Below are positions 1 to 6,528 of a stretch of DNA of 6,539 nt, piece by piece (positions within the stretch are counted from its first letter, which is position 1; each line of letters begins with the position of its first letter). The notes below the pieces were generated by a model. That model was not told the origin of the DNA. It did no database searches and saw only the letters and a list, made by a program, of their open reading frames with translations. The position numbers and the translations under genes were made by a program. Source of the stretch: CAZDUZ01 sp964508755 (GTDB taxonomy: Bacteria; Patescibacteriota; Dojkabacteria; SC72; JAFGCJ01); contig CAZDUZ010000052.1 of NCBI GenBank assembly GCA_964508755.1, positions 1 to 6,539 of the forward strand, read 5' to 3'.

Positions 1-770
1 AGAATTTCATGAACCTTTGCAACTTCGATACCCATCACTTCAGCGATCTCTGAGGGAGCGGGTTTACGGCCAAGTTTTGCGGCTAAATTCGTGGAAACTT
101 TGTTTAATTTGTTAATGGTTTCATGCATGTGGACTGGAATACGGATAGTGCGAGCCTGATCGGCAATAGATCGGGTAATTGCTTGTCTAATCCACCAAGT
201 CGCATAGGTTGAGAATTTGAAACCGCGGTGATAATCAAACTTCTGAACTGCGCGCATTAAACCCATATTACCTTCCTGAATAAGATCGAGAAGATGAAGT
301 CCTCTGTTGGCATATTTTTTGGCTATACTGACTACGAGACGGAGATTTGCAGTAACGAGGAGCTGGCTTGCTTCCTTGTCCCCTGCTTCGATTCGCTTTG
401 CGAGGATAACTTCCTCAGCACCAGTTAATAAGGGTGTTTTACCGATTTCCTGCAGATAGGAACGAATCGCATCAGTGGTAATATTCGATTGAATAGACTT
501 GAGTATCTTAATCTTGTGCTCTAGCGTGAGCTCGTCTTCAACTTCTTCCTCTTCTGAGGCAACCTCGTCAAGAACTTCAATTCCGTTGTACTGGAGTGTA
601 ATGAAAATCTCATCGAGGGTGTCTAAATGATTCTCGACGTGGGGGAACTCGAAAAGTATGTCCTCTTGTGTAAGGAAGCCTTGCTCTTTACCCTTTTCAA
701 CAAGCTTCTCGATGAGATGCTTTGTCTTATCTTTCTTGCTTGTGGGACGTGTTTCCGAGGTAGAAGGCAT
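1..770 (-). CDS. rpoD: Primary RNA polymerase sigma factor (sigma-70, RpoD/SigA type), partial: C-terminus beyond the left edge
   Basis: Directs core RNA polymerase to housekeeping promoters. I translated it from the ATG at 768-770: 256 full codons remain before the window edge, with no stop. An acidic, region 1.1-like stretch covers residues about 13-80. Region 1.2 (about 98-131) contains RSYLQEIG and ends EAGD. Region 2 (about 135-206) contains NLRLVVSIAKKYANRG, DLIQEGNMGLMRAV and the promoter-melting and -10-recognition block FKFSTYATWWIRQAITR. IADQARTIRIPVHM then leads into region 3, which is cut at about residue 256. Region 4 lies outside the window. Regions 1.2 and 2 are nearly contiguous, so there is no large E. 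coli-type non-conserved insert; this is the short SigA form. The conserved QARTIRIPVHM and the presence of region 1.1 mark a primary rather than an alternative sigma factor. No Shine-Dalgarno sequence precedes the ATG, and the predicted leader is only about 10 nt. Divergent from the zinc-ribbon gene. Confidence 0.96.
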   Translation of the reverse strand, partial: MPSTSETRPTSKKDKTKHLIEKLVEKGKEQGFLTQEDILFEFPHVENHLDTLDEIFITLQYNGIEVLDEVASEEEEVEDELTLEHKIKILKSIQSNITTDAIRSYLQEIGKTPLLTGAEEVILAKRIEAGDKEASQLLVTANLRLVVSIAKKYANRGLHLLDLIQEGNMGLMRAVQKFDYHRGFKFSTYATWWIRQAITRSIADQARTIRIPVHMHETINKLNKVSTNLAAKLGRKPAPSEIAEVMGIEVAKVHEI

Positions 771-782
771 GGGTAAATCGTG

Positions 783-791
783 TGGTATAAT
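783..791 (+). promoter_or_regulatory. Extended -10 promoter (TGGTATAAT) of the zinc-ribbon gene
   Basis: A perfect extended -10 element, TGnTATAAT, ends at 791. No recognisable -35 box is found 16-18 bp upstream (about 762-769), which is usual for extended -10 promoters. The predicted start of transcription is 797-799, directly before the ATG at 800, so the mRNA would be leaderless or nearly so. The element overlaps the -10 box of the opposite rpoD promoter by five bases, so polymerase probably cannot occupy both at once. Confidence 0.68.
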
Positions 792-816
792 AATTGAATA
801 TGAACGATGATGTCAA
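787..816 (-). promoter_or_regulatory. Predicted rpoD promoter (TTGACA, 18-bp spacer, TATTAT)
   Basis: Read on the minus strand, a perfect -35 TTGACA lies at 816-811 and a -10 TATTAT (one mismatch) at 792-787, with an 18-bp spacer. The expected start of transcription is near 780, giving about 10 nt before the rpoD ATG at 770. That leader (ending CGATTTACCC) has no Shine-Dalgarno sequence. The -35 box lies inside codons 4-6 of the divergent zinc-ribbon gene. Such a near-consensus promoter fits recognition by the primary sigma factor itself, which would make it autoregulatory. This is predicted from sequence only. Confidence 0.72.
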
Positions 817-1174
817 CAATCCTACAAATCCTCCCGGCCATAATTCCGGGAAAACTAATAAGAAAGCATTTTTCGAGCATGTCGCGAAGTTTTGCGACAA
901 GTGCGGACGTCCGTATGATGAAAAGGACTTGGACATTTTACAACAAAATGAGTATTCTGTCGTCATCCACTTCAACTGTCCTAACTGTAAAGCGCGTCAT
1001 CTTGCCACTTTCATAAAACCATTAGGAATAACAAGCCGTATTCTTGTGAATACTGACTTGTCTACAGACGAACTGTCAAAATTTGCAGGAAGAAGAAGTA
1101 TTTCTTCTGACGATCTTCTCGATGTTCACGAAGCGACGCAAATGTCATCTTTTTCTGCAAGAGATTTAGTATAA
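800..1174 (+). CDS. Small four-cysteine zinc-ribbon protein, function unknown
   Basis: A 124-residue soluble protein without signal peptide or membrane segment. Residues 1-20 are Asn/Pro/Gly-rich and probably disordered. A zinc-ribbon knuckle pair follows: C32-x2-C35 (FCDKCGRPY) and C60-x2-C63 (NCPNCKARH), 24 residues apart, which should bind one structural zinc. The segment between and after them (YSVVIHFNC, HLATFIKPLG) looks like the beta strands of a ribbon. The C-terminal part carries ISSDDLLDVHEA (about 101-112), reminiscent of small zinc-ribbon proteins I associate with Patescibacteria; that memory is unverified. I prefer the ATG at 800 over an in-frame TTG at 794, because the TTG lies only two bases past the -10 box and would probably not be transcribed. 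The role is unknown. A nucleic-acid or transcription-related function is suggested only by the fold and by the divergent pairing with rpoD. Confidence 0.85.
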   Translation: MNDDVNNPTNPPGHNSGKTNKKAFFEHVAKFCDKCGRPYDEKDLDILQQNEYSVVIHFNCPNCKARHLATFIKPLGITSRILVNTDLSTDELSKFAGRRSISSDDLLDVHEATQMSSFSARDLV

Positions 1175-1188
1175 GCTACTCCCCCACT

Positions 1189-1213
1189 CACTTTCGACAG
1201 GAGCGAAGTGTCG
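1189..1213. terminator. Weak hairpin in the convergent gap, possible terminator
   Basis: The 60-bp gap between two converging genes holds two alternative stems. CACTT-T-CG (1189-1196) can pair with CGAAGTG (1204-1210), seven base pairs with one bulged T and a 7-nt loop. Alternatively CGACA (1195-1199) pairs with TGTCG (1209-1213). The two are mutually exclusive. On the plus strand only a weak pyrimidine run follows (TCTTCTGT), and there is no U tract on the minus side, so a strong intrinsic terminator is not supported. Position, not structure, is the main argument. Confidence 0.25.
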
Positions 1214-1234
1214 TCTTCTGTAACAGGAATGTCG

Positions 1235-2854
1235 TTAAACGTTTGATATTACGTAAAAATAATCAAGAAGCTGTTGCTTTTCAATTCCCGTAGCAAAACG
1301 AGGCTGACAGTAATCGTATAAAATAGTAGGTAGAAGCTCCATCGCAACAATTTTTCCTTCAAACGCGGTAAATCGAACAACCATTCCTTGTCGTGTTTCC
1401 TGTGACCACATTTGGTCAAATAGGAAGTTTCCTAATCCGTAAAAAACGATAGTGTCATCAATAAAAGTCATTCCCTGCAACTCATGCGATGAAACACCGG
1501 TGATTATATCTGCACCGGCGGCTGCAAGCTCATTGGTTACCGTTATTTGATCTCCGGTGGGTGTAGTTCCGTATTCAGGCCACAAATGTGTGTCGACCCA
1601 GACAATATCTGCTTGTTCTTTGGCGATTGAAATTGCTTGTGATGCTTTTGCCGAGTCGTAATAGGCAACCCCTGTCGTTTGTTCTCCTGCAAGGACTCCG
1701 GCAGGTCCCATAAGGTTAACTCCAATGAATGCGATTTTTGTGGTTCCATCAGTAAAAACAAGCGGTTTCCACGCTTCTTCAAGACTGTCCCCTCCTCCAA
1801 AATACTTGATGTTATTGTCTCTATATATAGATAATGTGTCAGAAAAGGCTTGTTTTCCGTAGTCAGCCATGTGATTCCCGGTTAGACTTACAATATCTGT
1901 TCCGATGGAAAGCAAATTTTGAAGATACGAAGGTTTACCGCAAAACGCCGTTGTACCTGCAGATTGTGTACATCCTTCTACAAATGAGCTCTCATTACTG
2001 ACAATGGTTACATCTGCAGAAGAAAGAACTTCTGTGACCTGCTCAATGGGATATTCCGCCCTACCCTTCGTACGTTCACAAAGTTGCCATCCAGGCCCAC
2101 CTGCCACAGAAGTCCCTGTTTTTACTATTGTTGTGATGGAGTCTTGCGTAATTGGCTCTGTAGATAAATATCGATTCTGTAGGAAGGTTTCTGTGAAGAC
2201 CTCGCTGCTACCCTTCTGGATGATCTCCTGATCTCCAGAGATTTTAATGGCGAGAATTATAGGGTATGTAGTATCACTAAAATTATCCTCGGTAATTTCA
2301 AAATTTAGCAATTGAGGCTGAATTATTGTTTGCATGGATGTGATATTAACTTTCTGTATAGGCGTTAACAAGACTCTATTTGAGGTAGAGTTACTTTCGT
2401 AAGAAACGACAATGCCCGATAGAGTAATGTTTTGGGCTTCTTTTGTAATGTTCTCCCAATAATTAATTTCAGGATCGATAGTGTAGGTGAGTGAGGTGTT
2501 CTGGTTCGGGGGAAGGGTAGGGTTTTCTGCAAGCACAAGTGTTTGAAATAGGGTGATGGTATTGGTTTCGTTGATTTTCTGAGAAATACCGGTTTTGCTT
2601 CCAGATCTTTGTATTGTTACGGAAGCGTTGACATCATCCGTTGCTTTATAGCCCTCCGAATTTAGAAAATCGATGAAGTCGTCAATTAGTGGGAGGGGAA
2701 CGTCGTCTGATAAATAATAGGTATCAGGCGTATTTACTTTCGGATCAATAGTGGGGGATGATACGTTCCCAAAGTAGTAAAGCAATCCGAGCGAAACAAC
2801 ACAAACGGTTATTGCTGCGAGGAGTAGGGTAGGTTTCTTTTTTATCGTTGCCAT
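1235..2854 (-). CDS. Membrane-anchored CapA-family (PGA_cap) metallophosphatase-like protein with altered metal-site motifs
   Basis: A 539-residue protein. Residues 5-7 (KKK) followed by a hydrophobic segment (about 8-28) form a signal anchor with the rest outside. Residues 35-235 are a Thr/Asn-rich, beta-type region without clear homology. By overall plan it recalls the solute-binding-like N-terminus of some long CapA proteins of Chloroflexota (from memory). The CapA domain spans about 241-522: SNESSF (286-291), LTGNHMADYG (324-333), FGGG (352-355), HLWPEY (423-428), SSHELQ (455-460) and YGLGNFLFDQ (472-481). In classical CapA/PgsA the first motif is GD and the later one GHHPH; here they are G247-T248 and GVSSH. 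One metal-binding Asp and one His are thus replaced. C295 and C305 may form a disulfide. Last gene of the operon: its ATG overlaps the upstream gene by 13 bases without a Shine-Dalgarno sequence, so translation is probably coupled. CapA proteins are tied to poly-gamma-glutamate or other surface polymers; the substrate here is unknown. Confidence 0.88.
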   Translation of the reverse strand: MATIKKKPTLLLAAITVCVVSLGLLYYFGNVSSPTIDPKVNTPDTYYLSDDVPLPLIDDFIDFLNSEGYKATDDVNASVTIQRSGSKTGISQKINETNTITLFQTLVLAENPTLPPNQNTSLTYTIDPEINYWENITKEAQNITLSGIVVSYESNSTSNRVLLTPIQKVNITSMQTIIQPQLLNFEITEDNFSDTTYPIILAIKISGDQEIIQKGSSEVFTETFLQNRYLSTEPITQDSITTIVKTGTSVAGGPGWQLCERTKGRAEYPIEQVTEVLSSADVTIVSNESSFVEGCTQSAGTTAFCGKPSYLQNLLSIGTDIVSLTGNHMADYGKQAFSDTLSIYRDNNIKYFGGGDSLEEAWKPLVFTDGTTKIAFIGVNLMGPAGVLAGEQTTGVAYYDSAKASQAISIAKEQADIVWVDTHLWPEYGTTPTGDQITVTNELAAAGADIITGVSSHELQGMTFIDDTIVFYGLGNFLFDQMWSQETRQGMVVRFTAFEGKIVAMELLPTILYDYCQPRFATGIEKQQLLDYFYVISNV

Positions 2855-5800
2855 GTAACTGAATATTCACGGTCTTCAGTCAACTTGTCAAGGCTTATGA
2901 GGGAATTAATCTCTCTTCGATAATCTACGGTATTAACAGGGCTCCATCCATCTGGAAAGGTGATTTTTAGTGTCAACGGATCCTGATCAAGTCCTGGTTG
3001 CTTGATAACGTTAAGTTGATAAGAAATCTTCCCGTCCGGTCCTTCCTTTAGTGGGAAAGCTGTCACATTGTCTTTTTGGAGAACATAAGAAATTGTAAAT
3101 GATCTTTTTGAAGCGACAGGTACGGTTATCCATCCAGATACAATGCTGAAGCCTTGTTGTGTGTCATTTGTTACGGATGCCCGAGATAAACCCTCTATTC
3201 GAGTCACCTTAGATCCGTACGGTAGATAAATTCTTTCAAAATTCACATAATCTCCTTCAGGGTAACGATTTTCTGTGCTTACGTTTTCGTATGTAACCGT
3301 CATTGCATGCTGTACCGTTTCAGTATCCGAAATGGTAATAGTGATATCCGTAATTCTATCAGTGAAGAAATTCGCTTTATTTCCTCCCCAATTCCATTCT
3401 ACGGGAAAGATACTGTTCTTACTTGTATCATATGATCCATTCCATCTGTTTTGGGTTAGCACCGAGTTAATTGTCGGTTCGTTAACATACACTAAAATAT
3501 GTTTTTCATTAAGAGCTTTCGTTGTTTCCTTTGCTATTTCTGGCCAACTTTCTTTGGGAGAAGAGAGTGCTTTTTGAAGGATTTCATTCGCTAAATTTGA
3601 AAGAAATACTGGCTTTCGAGTACTGCCTGGTGTGAACTCTCGATGAATTTGTATTACTTTATCGTATAAATTATCCGAAGTTACTTCCTCTTGTTCGCCG
3701 GGAACTTTGATGCTCTCCCATATGTCGACAAGGTTCCGAACATATTCGAGATCTACTGCAATGACACCATCTATTGACACTGCGTTATCCGAGAGAGATA
3801 GGAAGTATTCAACAGCATCCGCAGTTACTGCAAAATCGGGTGACCAATTCGCTAACGATAATGTCCAGTCGTTTACTCCGAGCTCATTTTGCATAGATTG
3901 AGGTGGAGGGATGATTTCTTCGATCTGACCATCAATATCATACACATCCTTTACTGATAATTGGCGAATCTGACCTCGCTCAATGCCAATTATTCCTATG
4001 CTTGTGATCCATCCGCCAGTACTTCGCAATTCCATTGGGTTTTGGAAAATCACCGCATATGTTTTTCTACCTTCAACTCCGAGAAGATCGGGGGTTTGGT
4101 TTGCAAATTGCTGAAGCGTAGAAAGTGCTGAATCGGCACCTTCTGTCATTGTTTTAACCTCAGAGATAAGGCTAGAAATCGATTGTGGAAACACTGACTG
4201 ATCAACATCTTCTAGAAGGTCGGTAGCAAGTGAGAGCTCAATATTTGCTGATTCAAAGTAAGAGACCCGTTCTTGCATGTTTGACAGTTCCTCAGAATAT
4301 TCGCGCGATCCTCCTCCCGCTGTTTCATTAAAACTAATATTAGGTTCAAAGTTCTTGAAATACTCTACATATGGTTCAGCTCCTTCTGTTAGATAATATG
4401 CACCTGTTGCCGTATGATCTGCAGCTGAAACGATTTTCGATGATTCCACGTATAGTTGTTCAAGTGGAGGAATGTGCTTAATCCATCTGAGTCCATTCCA
4501 GCCGTCTCGTAGCAATTCAATGAAATATCGTACTTTTTCAATGTCCTTCTTGCTTTGCTGAGTATCCAGTGATGCTGCGTTATCGTACGATTTTTTTCCA
4601 AAGTAAAAAGCACCGGTCGCGCCTGTTACTGTTTGAAGTGTTGGTCCGATGAAAGTAACGAATAATCCTAAAAAGATAACGATAAATAGTACGTACTTTA
4701 TCCATTGCTCCTTAGTAATTTTCGTGTTCTGGATAGAGCCAGAAATTGAGGAGGATATCTCTCGTGCTTTTACAAAAGGACGGGTAATTGTGTTAAGAAA
4801 TCGTCCGAATGGTGTCAGATACTCAGATCGAGTTGCTGTGGTTTTGGATGTATGTTCTTGCGGGTTTTGGCGATAATCCGCTGTAATTTCAGGTCTTTCC
4901 TTCCAATTTACATGGTACTCCTTAAAGCAAAAATCCATCGTTTCATGAAGCGCCATATCGAATGAAATTCGAGGTTCCCATCCGAGTCGCGTAATATTTT
5001 TTGCTGGAACATACAATTGTGTTGGTGGAATCGAGTCATCACTTGATCCGAACGTAATTTCTGTAGCTACCGGATTCATTTCGAGTATTTTGTATGCGAG
5101 GTTGAGTGTTGTAACTTCGTCAGGGAAGGCAAGGGTATACACTTCTCCAGAAGTCTTGTTGCTGAAAAGGGCTTTAATAATGCCATACACCGCGTCAAGA
5201 ATGTGCACATAAAAGGTTGAATCAAGACCTTCTCCCGGGATAGTAAGACGCGGTTTGGTTATTGCTTCCTTTATCATCGTCAAAAATACCGTTTGCCGAT
5301 TTAAAGGGATTCCTTCACCCATAAGCTCTCCGACCCTTGTAATACGCGCGTTCAGGAGAGATTGATCATGATATTCTGCGATGAGATTTTCGCAATAATG
5401 TTGCAGTTCAACCGTGGTATACGGTTGTTGTGCCGACACATCCCGTAACGAATCAGAATGTACGTACTGTTTGGTTACGAGTCTTCTATGCAGGTCGAGA
5501 GAGGTGGTAATTACAAATTTTGCGCCTTGTTGTAACGCAATTTTGCACAAAGCGTCGACCGCATTTGTTTCACCAATGAACTTTTTACTTGTAATAACCG
5601 GATTGCTCTGGACAAATTGGTCAAGTAACACAATGACATAGTCAACACGTTTTAGAGAAGTAGTGAGTGAAGGAATAGCTGACATATCATATGCGTCAAC
5701 TCCAGTTTCCTTTCGTGCCTTATTAATAAATTCTTTCGTCTGTCTGTTGAATTCATCGATAAGAATGATATGGCTTCTTTGTGAGGTGAGTGTTTCCGCA

Positions 5801-5874
5801 AGTTTGATACCAAGAGTGTTACCTCCATGAAGGATAACGGCTGTTGGTTTGTTAACAGGCTGCTGTTTGCTCAT
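2842..5874 (-). CDS. SDR-like (NAD-dependent epimerase/dehydratase) domain fused through one TM segment to a DUF4012 domain
   Basis: A 1010-residue bitopic protein. Residues 10-320 resemble an extended SDR / nucleotide-sugar epimerase: a glycine loop at 16-22 (HGGNTLG), an acidic residue after strand 2 (D40), S125 in VITTS, Y152, then ITRVGELMGEG and a C-terminal TRLGWEPR-type substrate half. The active site looks impaired: YxxxK reads YTTVE (E156 for Lys), and the first and middle glycines of GxxGxxG are H16 and N19. A polar linker (325-390) leads to one membrane segment (393-411), preceded by lysines, so the SDR part should be cytoplasmic and the rest outside. Helical sequence (435-600) precedes a DUF4012 core: FQNPMELRSTGGW (610-622), VKDVYDIDG (641-649), ANWSPDF (675-681), DGVIAVD (702-708) and GGNKANFFTDR (830-840), then a beta-rich tail. 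DUF4012 has no established function; surface-polysaccharide links are inferred. Its ATG overlaps the PEGA stop (ATGA). Confidence 0.9.
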   Translation of the reverse strand: MSKQQPVNKPTAVILHGGNTLGIKLAETLTSQRSHIILIDEFNRQTKEFINKARKETGVDAYDMSAIPSLTTSLKRVDYVIVLLDQFVQSNPVITSKKFIGETNAVDALCKIALQQGAKFVITTSLDLHRRLVTKQYVHSDSLRDVSAQQPYTTVELQHYCENLIAEYHDQSLLNARITRVGELMGEGIPLNRQTVFLTMIKEAITKPRLTIPGEGLDSTFYVHILDAVYGIIKALFSNKTSGEVYTLAFPDEVTTLNLAYKILEMNPVATEITFGSSDDSIPPTQLYVPAKNITRLGWEPRISFDMALHETMDFCFKEYHVNWKERPEITADYRQNPQEHTSKTTATRSEYLTPFGRFLNTITRPFVKAREISSSISGSIQNTKITKEQWIKYVLFIVIFLGLFVTFIGPTLQTVTGATGAFYFGKKSYDNAASLDTQQSKKDIEKVRYFIELLRDGWNGLRWIKHIPPLEQLYVESSKIVSAADHTATGAYYLTEGAEPYVEYFKNFEPNISFNETAGGGSREYSEELSNMQERVSYFESANIELSLATDLLEDVDQSVFPQSISSLISEVKTMTEGADSALSTLQQFANQTPDLLGVEGRKTYAVIFQNPMELRSTGGWITSIGIIGIERGQIRQLSVKDVYDIDGQIEEIIPPPQSMQNELGVNDWTLSLANWSPDFAVTADAVEYFLSLSDNAVSIDGVIAVDLEYVRNLVDIWESIKVPGEQEEVTSDNLYDKVIQIHREFTPGSTRKPVFLSNLANEILQKALSSPKESWPEIAKETTKALNEKHILVYVNEPTINSVLTQNRWNGSYDTSKNSIFPVEWNWGGNKANFFTDRITDITITISDTETVQHAMTVTYENVSTENRYPEGDYVNFERIYLPYGSKVTRIEGLSRASVTNDTQQGFSIVSGWITVPVASKRSFTISYVLQKDNVTAFPLKEGPDGKISYQLNVIKQPGLDQDPLTLKITFPDGWSPVNTVDYRREINSLISLDKLTEDREYSVTWQR

Positions 5875-6494
5875 TTCTCTTGTAGATCAATAGGTTGGGT
5901 CATGAGTGAGAATTCCATTATCAATGTATATCCACTTCGCGCGATAACAGTTGTTTCACTGGTGAGGTATCCTTGAAGTGAGATCGCAACATCATGTCTC
6001 CCAGCCTCAATATTGTTTGATGTTACTGGCGTTTTACCATATGACACCCCGTCGAGCAGTACTTCTGCACCTGATGGGGCACTGCTTATATACATGCCCG
6101 GCTCTTCAATGCTGCTTTTCCTGTAGTATACAAGTTTCATGGACGAAAACTGCTCGCTTGGACCGACTTCGACTTCCAGAAATGTTCGCGTGCCAAGCTC
6201 CAGGTGGATTGTTCTTTGAATTGGTTGGTAAAATGAATCGTTATTTGAGATTCGTCGTACTTCAATTTCATGGTCACCTGGTGATAATTGCTCTGAGGAG
6301 TAAGGGGTTTCTCCGACTTTTTTACCGTCAAGAAATACTTCTGACTTGCCGTTTAAGCTGTTAACCGTGAGTGCAGTAGTGGGTCGTGCAAAAGGAACCC
6401 AATTGAGCATTTTCCAGGGCCTGCTTATTGCAATTATGATACATGCCGCAAAGAAGAGAATAAGGGCAAGTGTCTTTCCAAGTCTCGTGTTCAC
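5871..6494 (-). CDS. Membrane-anchored protein with two PEGA domains
   Basis: A 207-residue protein beginning with GTG at 6492-6494. An in-frame TGA lies only one codon further upstream (6498-6500), so the start cannot be extended. One hydrophobic segment (about 8-24) anchors it; the flanking charges are ambiguous, but PEGA domains usually lie outside the cytoplasm. PEGA 1 covers about 42-112 (VFLDGKKVGETP, LSPGDHEIEV). PEGA 2 covers about 133-197 (ISSAPSGAEVLLDG, YGKTPVT, IEAGRHDVAISLQGY) and is the better match; repeat 1 lacks the SxPxGA turn. PEGA domains are small beta folds named after a conserved motif, common in surface-exposed and S-layer-associated proteins, with no known catalytic activity. 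A binding or wall-contact role is plausible but not shown. First gene of the operon; its TGA overlaps the next ATG by four bases, so the DUF4012 protein is probably translated by coupling. C18 was considered as a lipobox cysteine and judged unlikely. Confidence 0.88.
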   Translation of the reverse strand: MNTRLGKTLALILFFAACIIIAISRPWKMLNWVPFARPTTALTVNSLNGKSEVFLDGKKVGETPYSSEQLSPGDHEIEVRRISNNDSFYQPIQRTIHLELGTRTFLEVEVGPSEQFSSMKLVYYRKSSIEEPGMYISSAPSGAEVLLDGVSYGKTPVTSNNIEAGRHDVAISLQGYLTSETTVIARSGYTLIMEFSLMTQPIDLQEK

Positions 6495-6499
6495 GTTTC

Positions 6500-6528
6500 A
6501 TTATAGATTTTGAGGCAGAATATGACAA
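6500..6528 (-). promoter_or_regulatory. Predicted operon promoter (TTGTCA, 17-bp spacer, TATAAT) with leaderless GTG start
   Basis: Read on the minus strand, -35 TTGTCA (one mismatch to TTGACA) lies at 6528-6523 and a perfect -10 TATAAT at 6505-6500, with an ideal 17-bp spacer. Only five bases separate the -10 box from the GTG at 6494, so transcription should begin at or within a base or two of the start codon and the mRNA would be leaderless. No other promoter of similar quality was noticed before the next two genes, and both overlap their predecessor, so this one probably drives all three. Confidence 0.78.

Noticed and set aside
794..799. TTG at 794 as start of the zinc-ribbon gene
   Set aside because: It lies only two bases after the -10 box, so it is probably not in the transcript; the ATG at 800 fits the predicted start.
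623..975. Minus-strand open frames of 82 and 85 codons near the rpoD/zinc-ribbon junction
   Set aside because: They lie in the wrong frame across the rpoD start, the promoters and the antisense of the zinc-ribbon gene, and their products show no domain-like sequence.
3275..5641. Several 64-100 codon plus-strand open frames (for example 3275-3577, 3707-3901, 4649-4876 and 5414-5641) and a minus-strand one at 4389-4613
   Set aside because: All sit inside the SDR-DUF4012 gene, whose frame is continuous and shows family motifs; they are shadows.
5978..6364. 128-codon plus-strand open frame antisense to the PEGA gene
   Set aside because: The opposite strand encodes two recognisable PEGA domains; this product is Cys/Leu-rich, low in domain-like features, and has no promoter or ribosome site that I see.
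6438..6443. Lipoprotein signal (Cys18) in the PEGA protein
   Set aside because: Position -3 is Phe rather than Leu/Val/Ile, and the hydrophobic stretch continues past the Cys (IIIAI), which fits a transmembrane anchor better.
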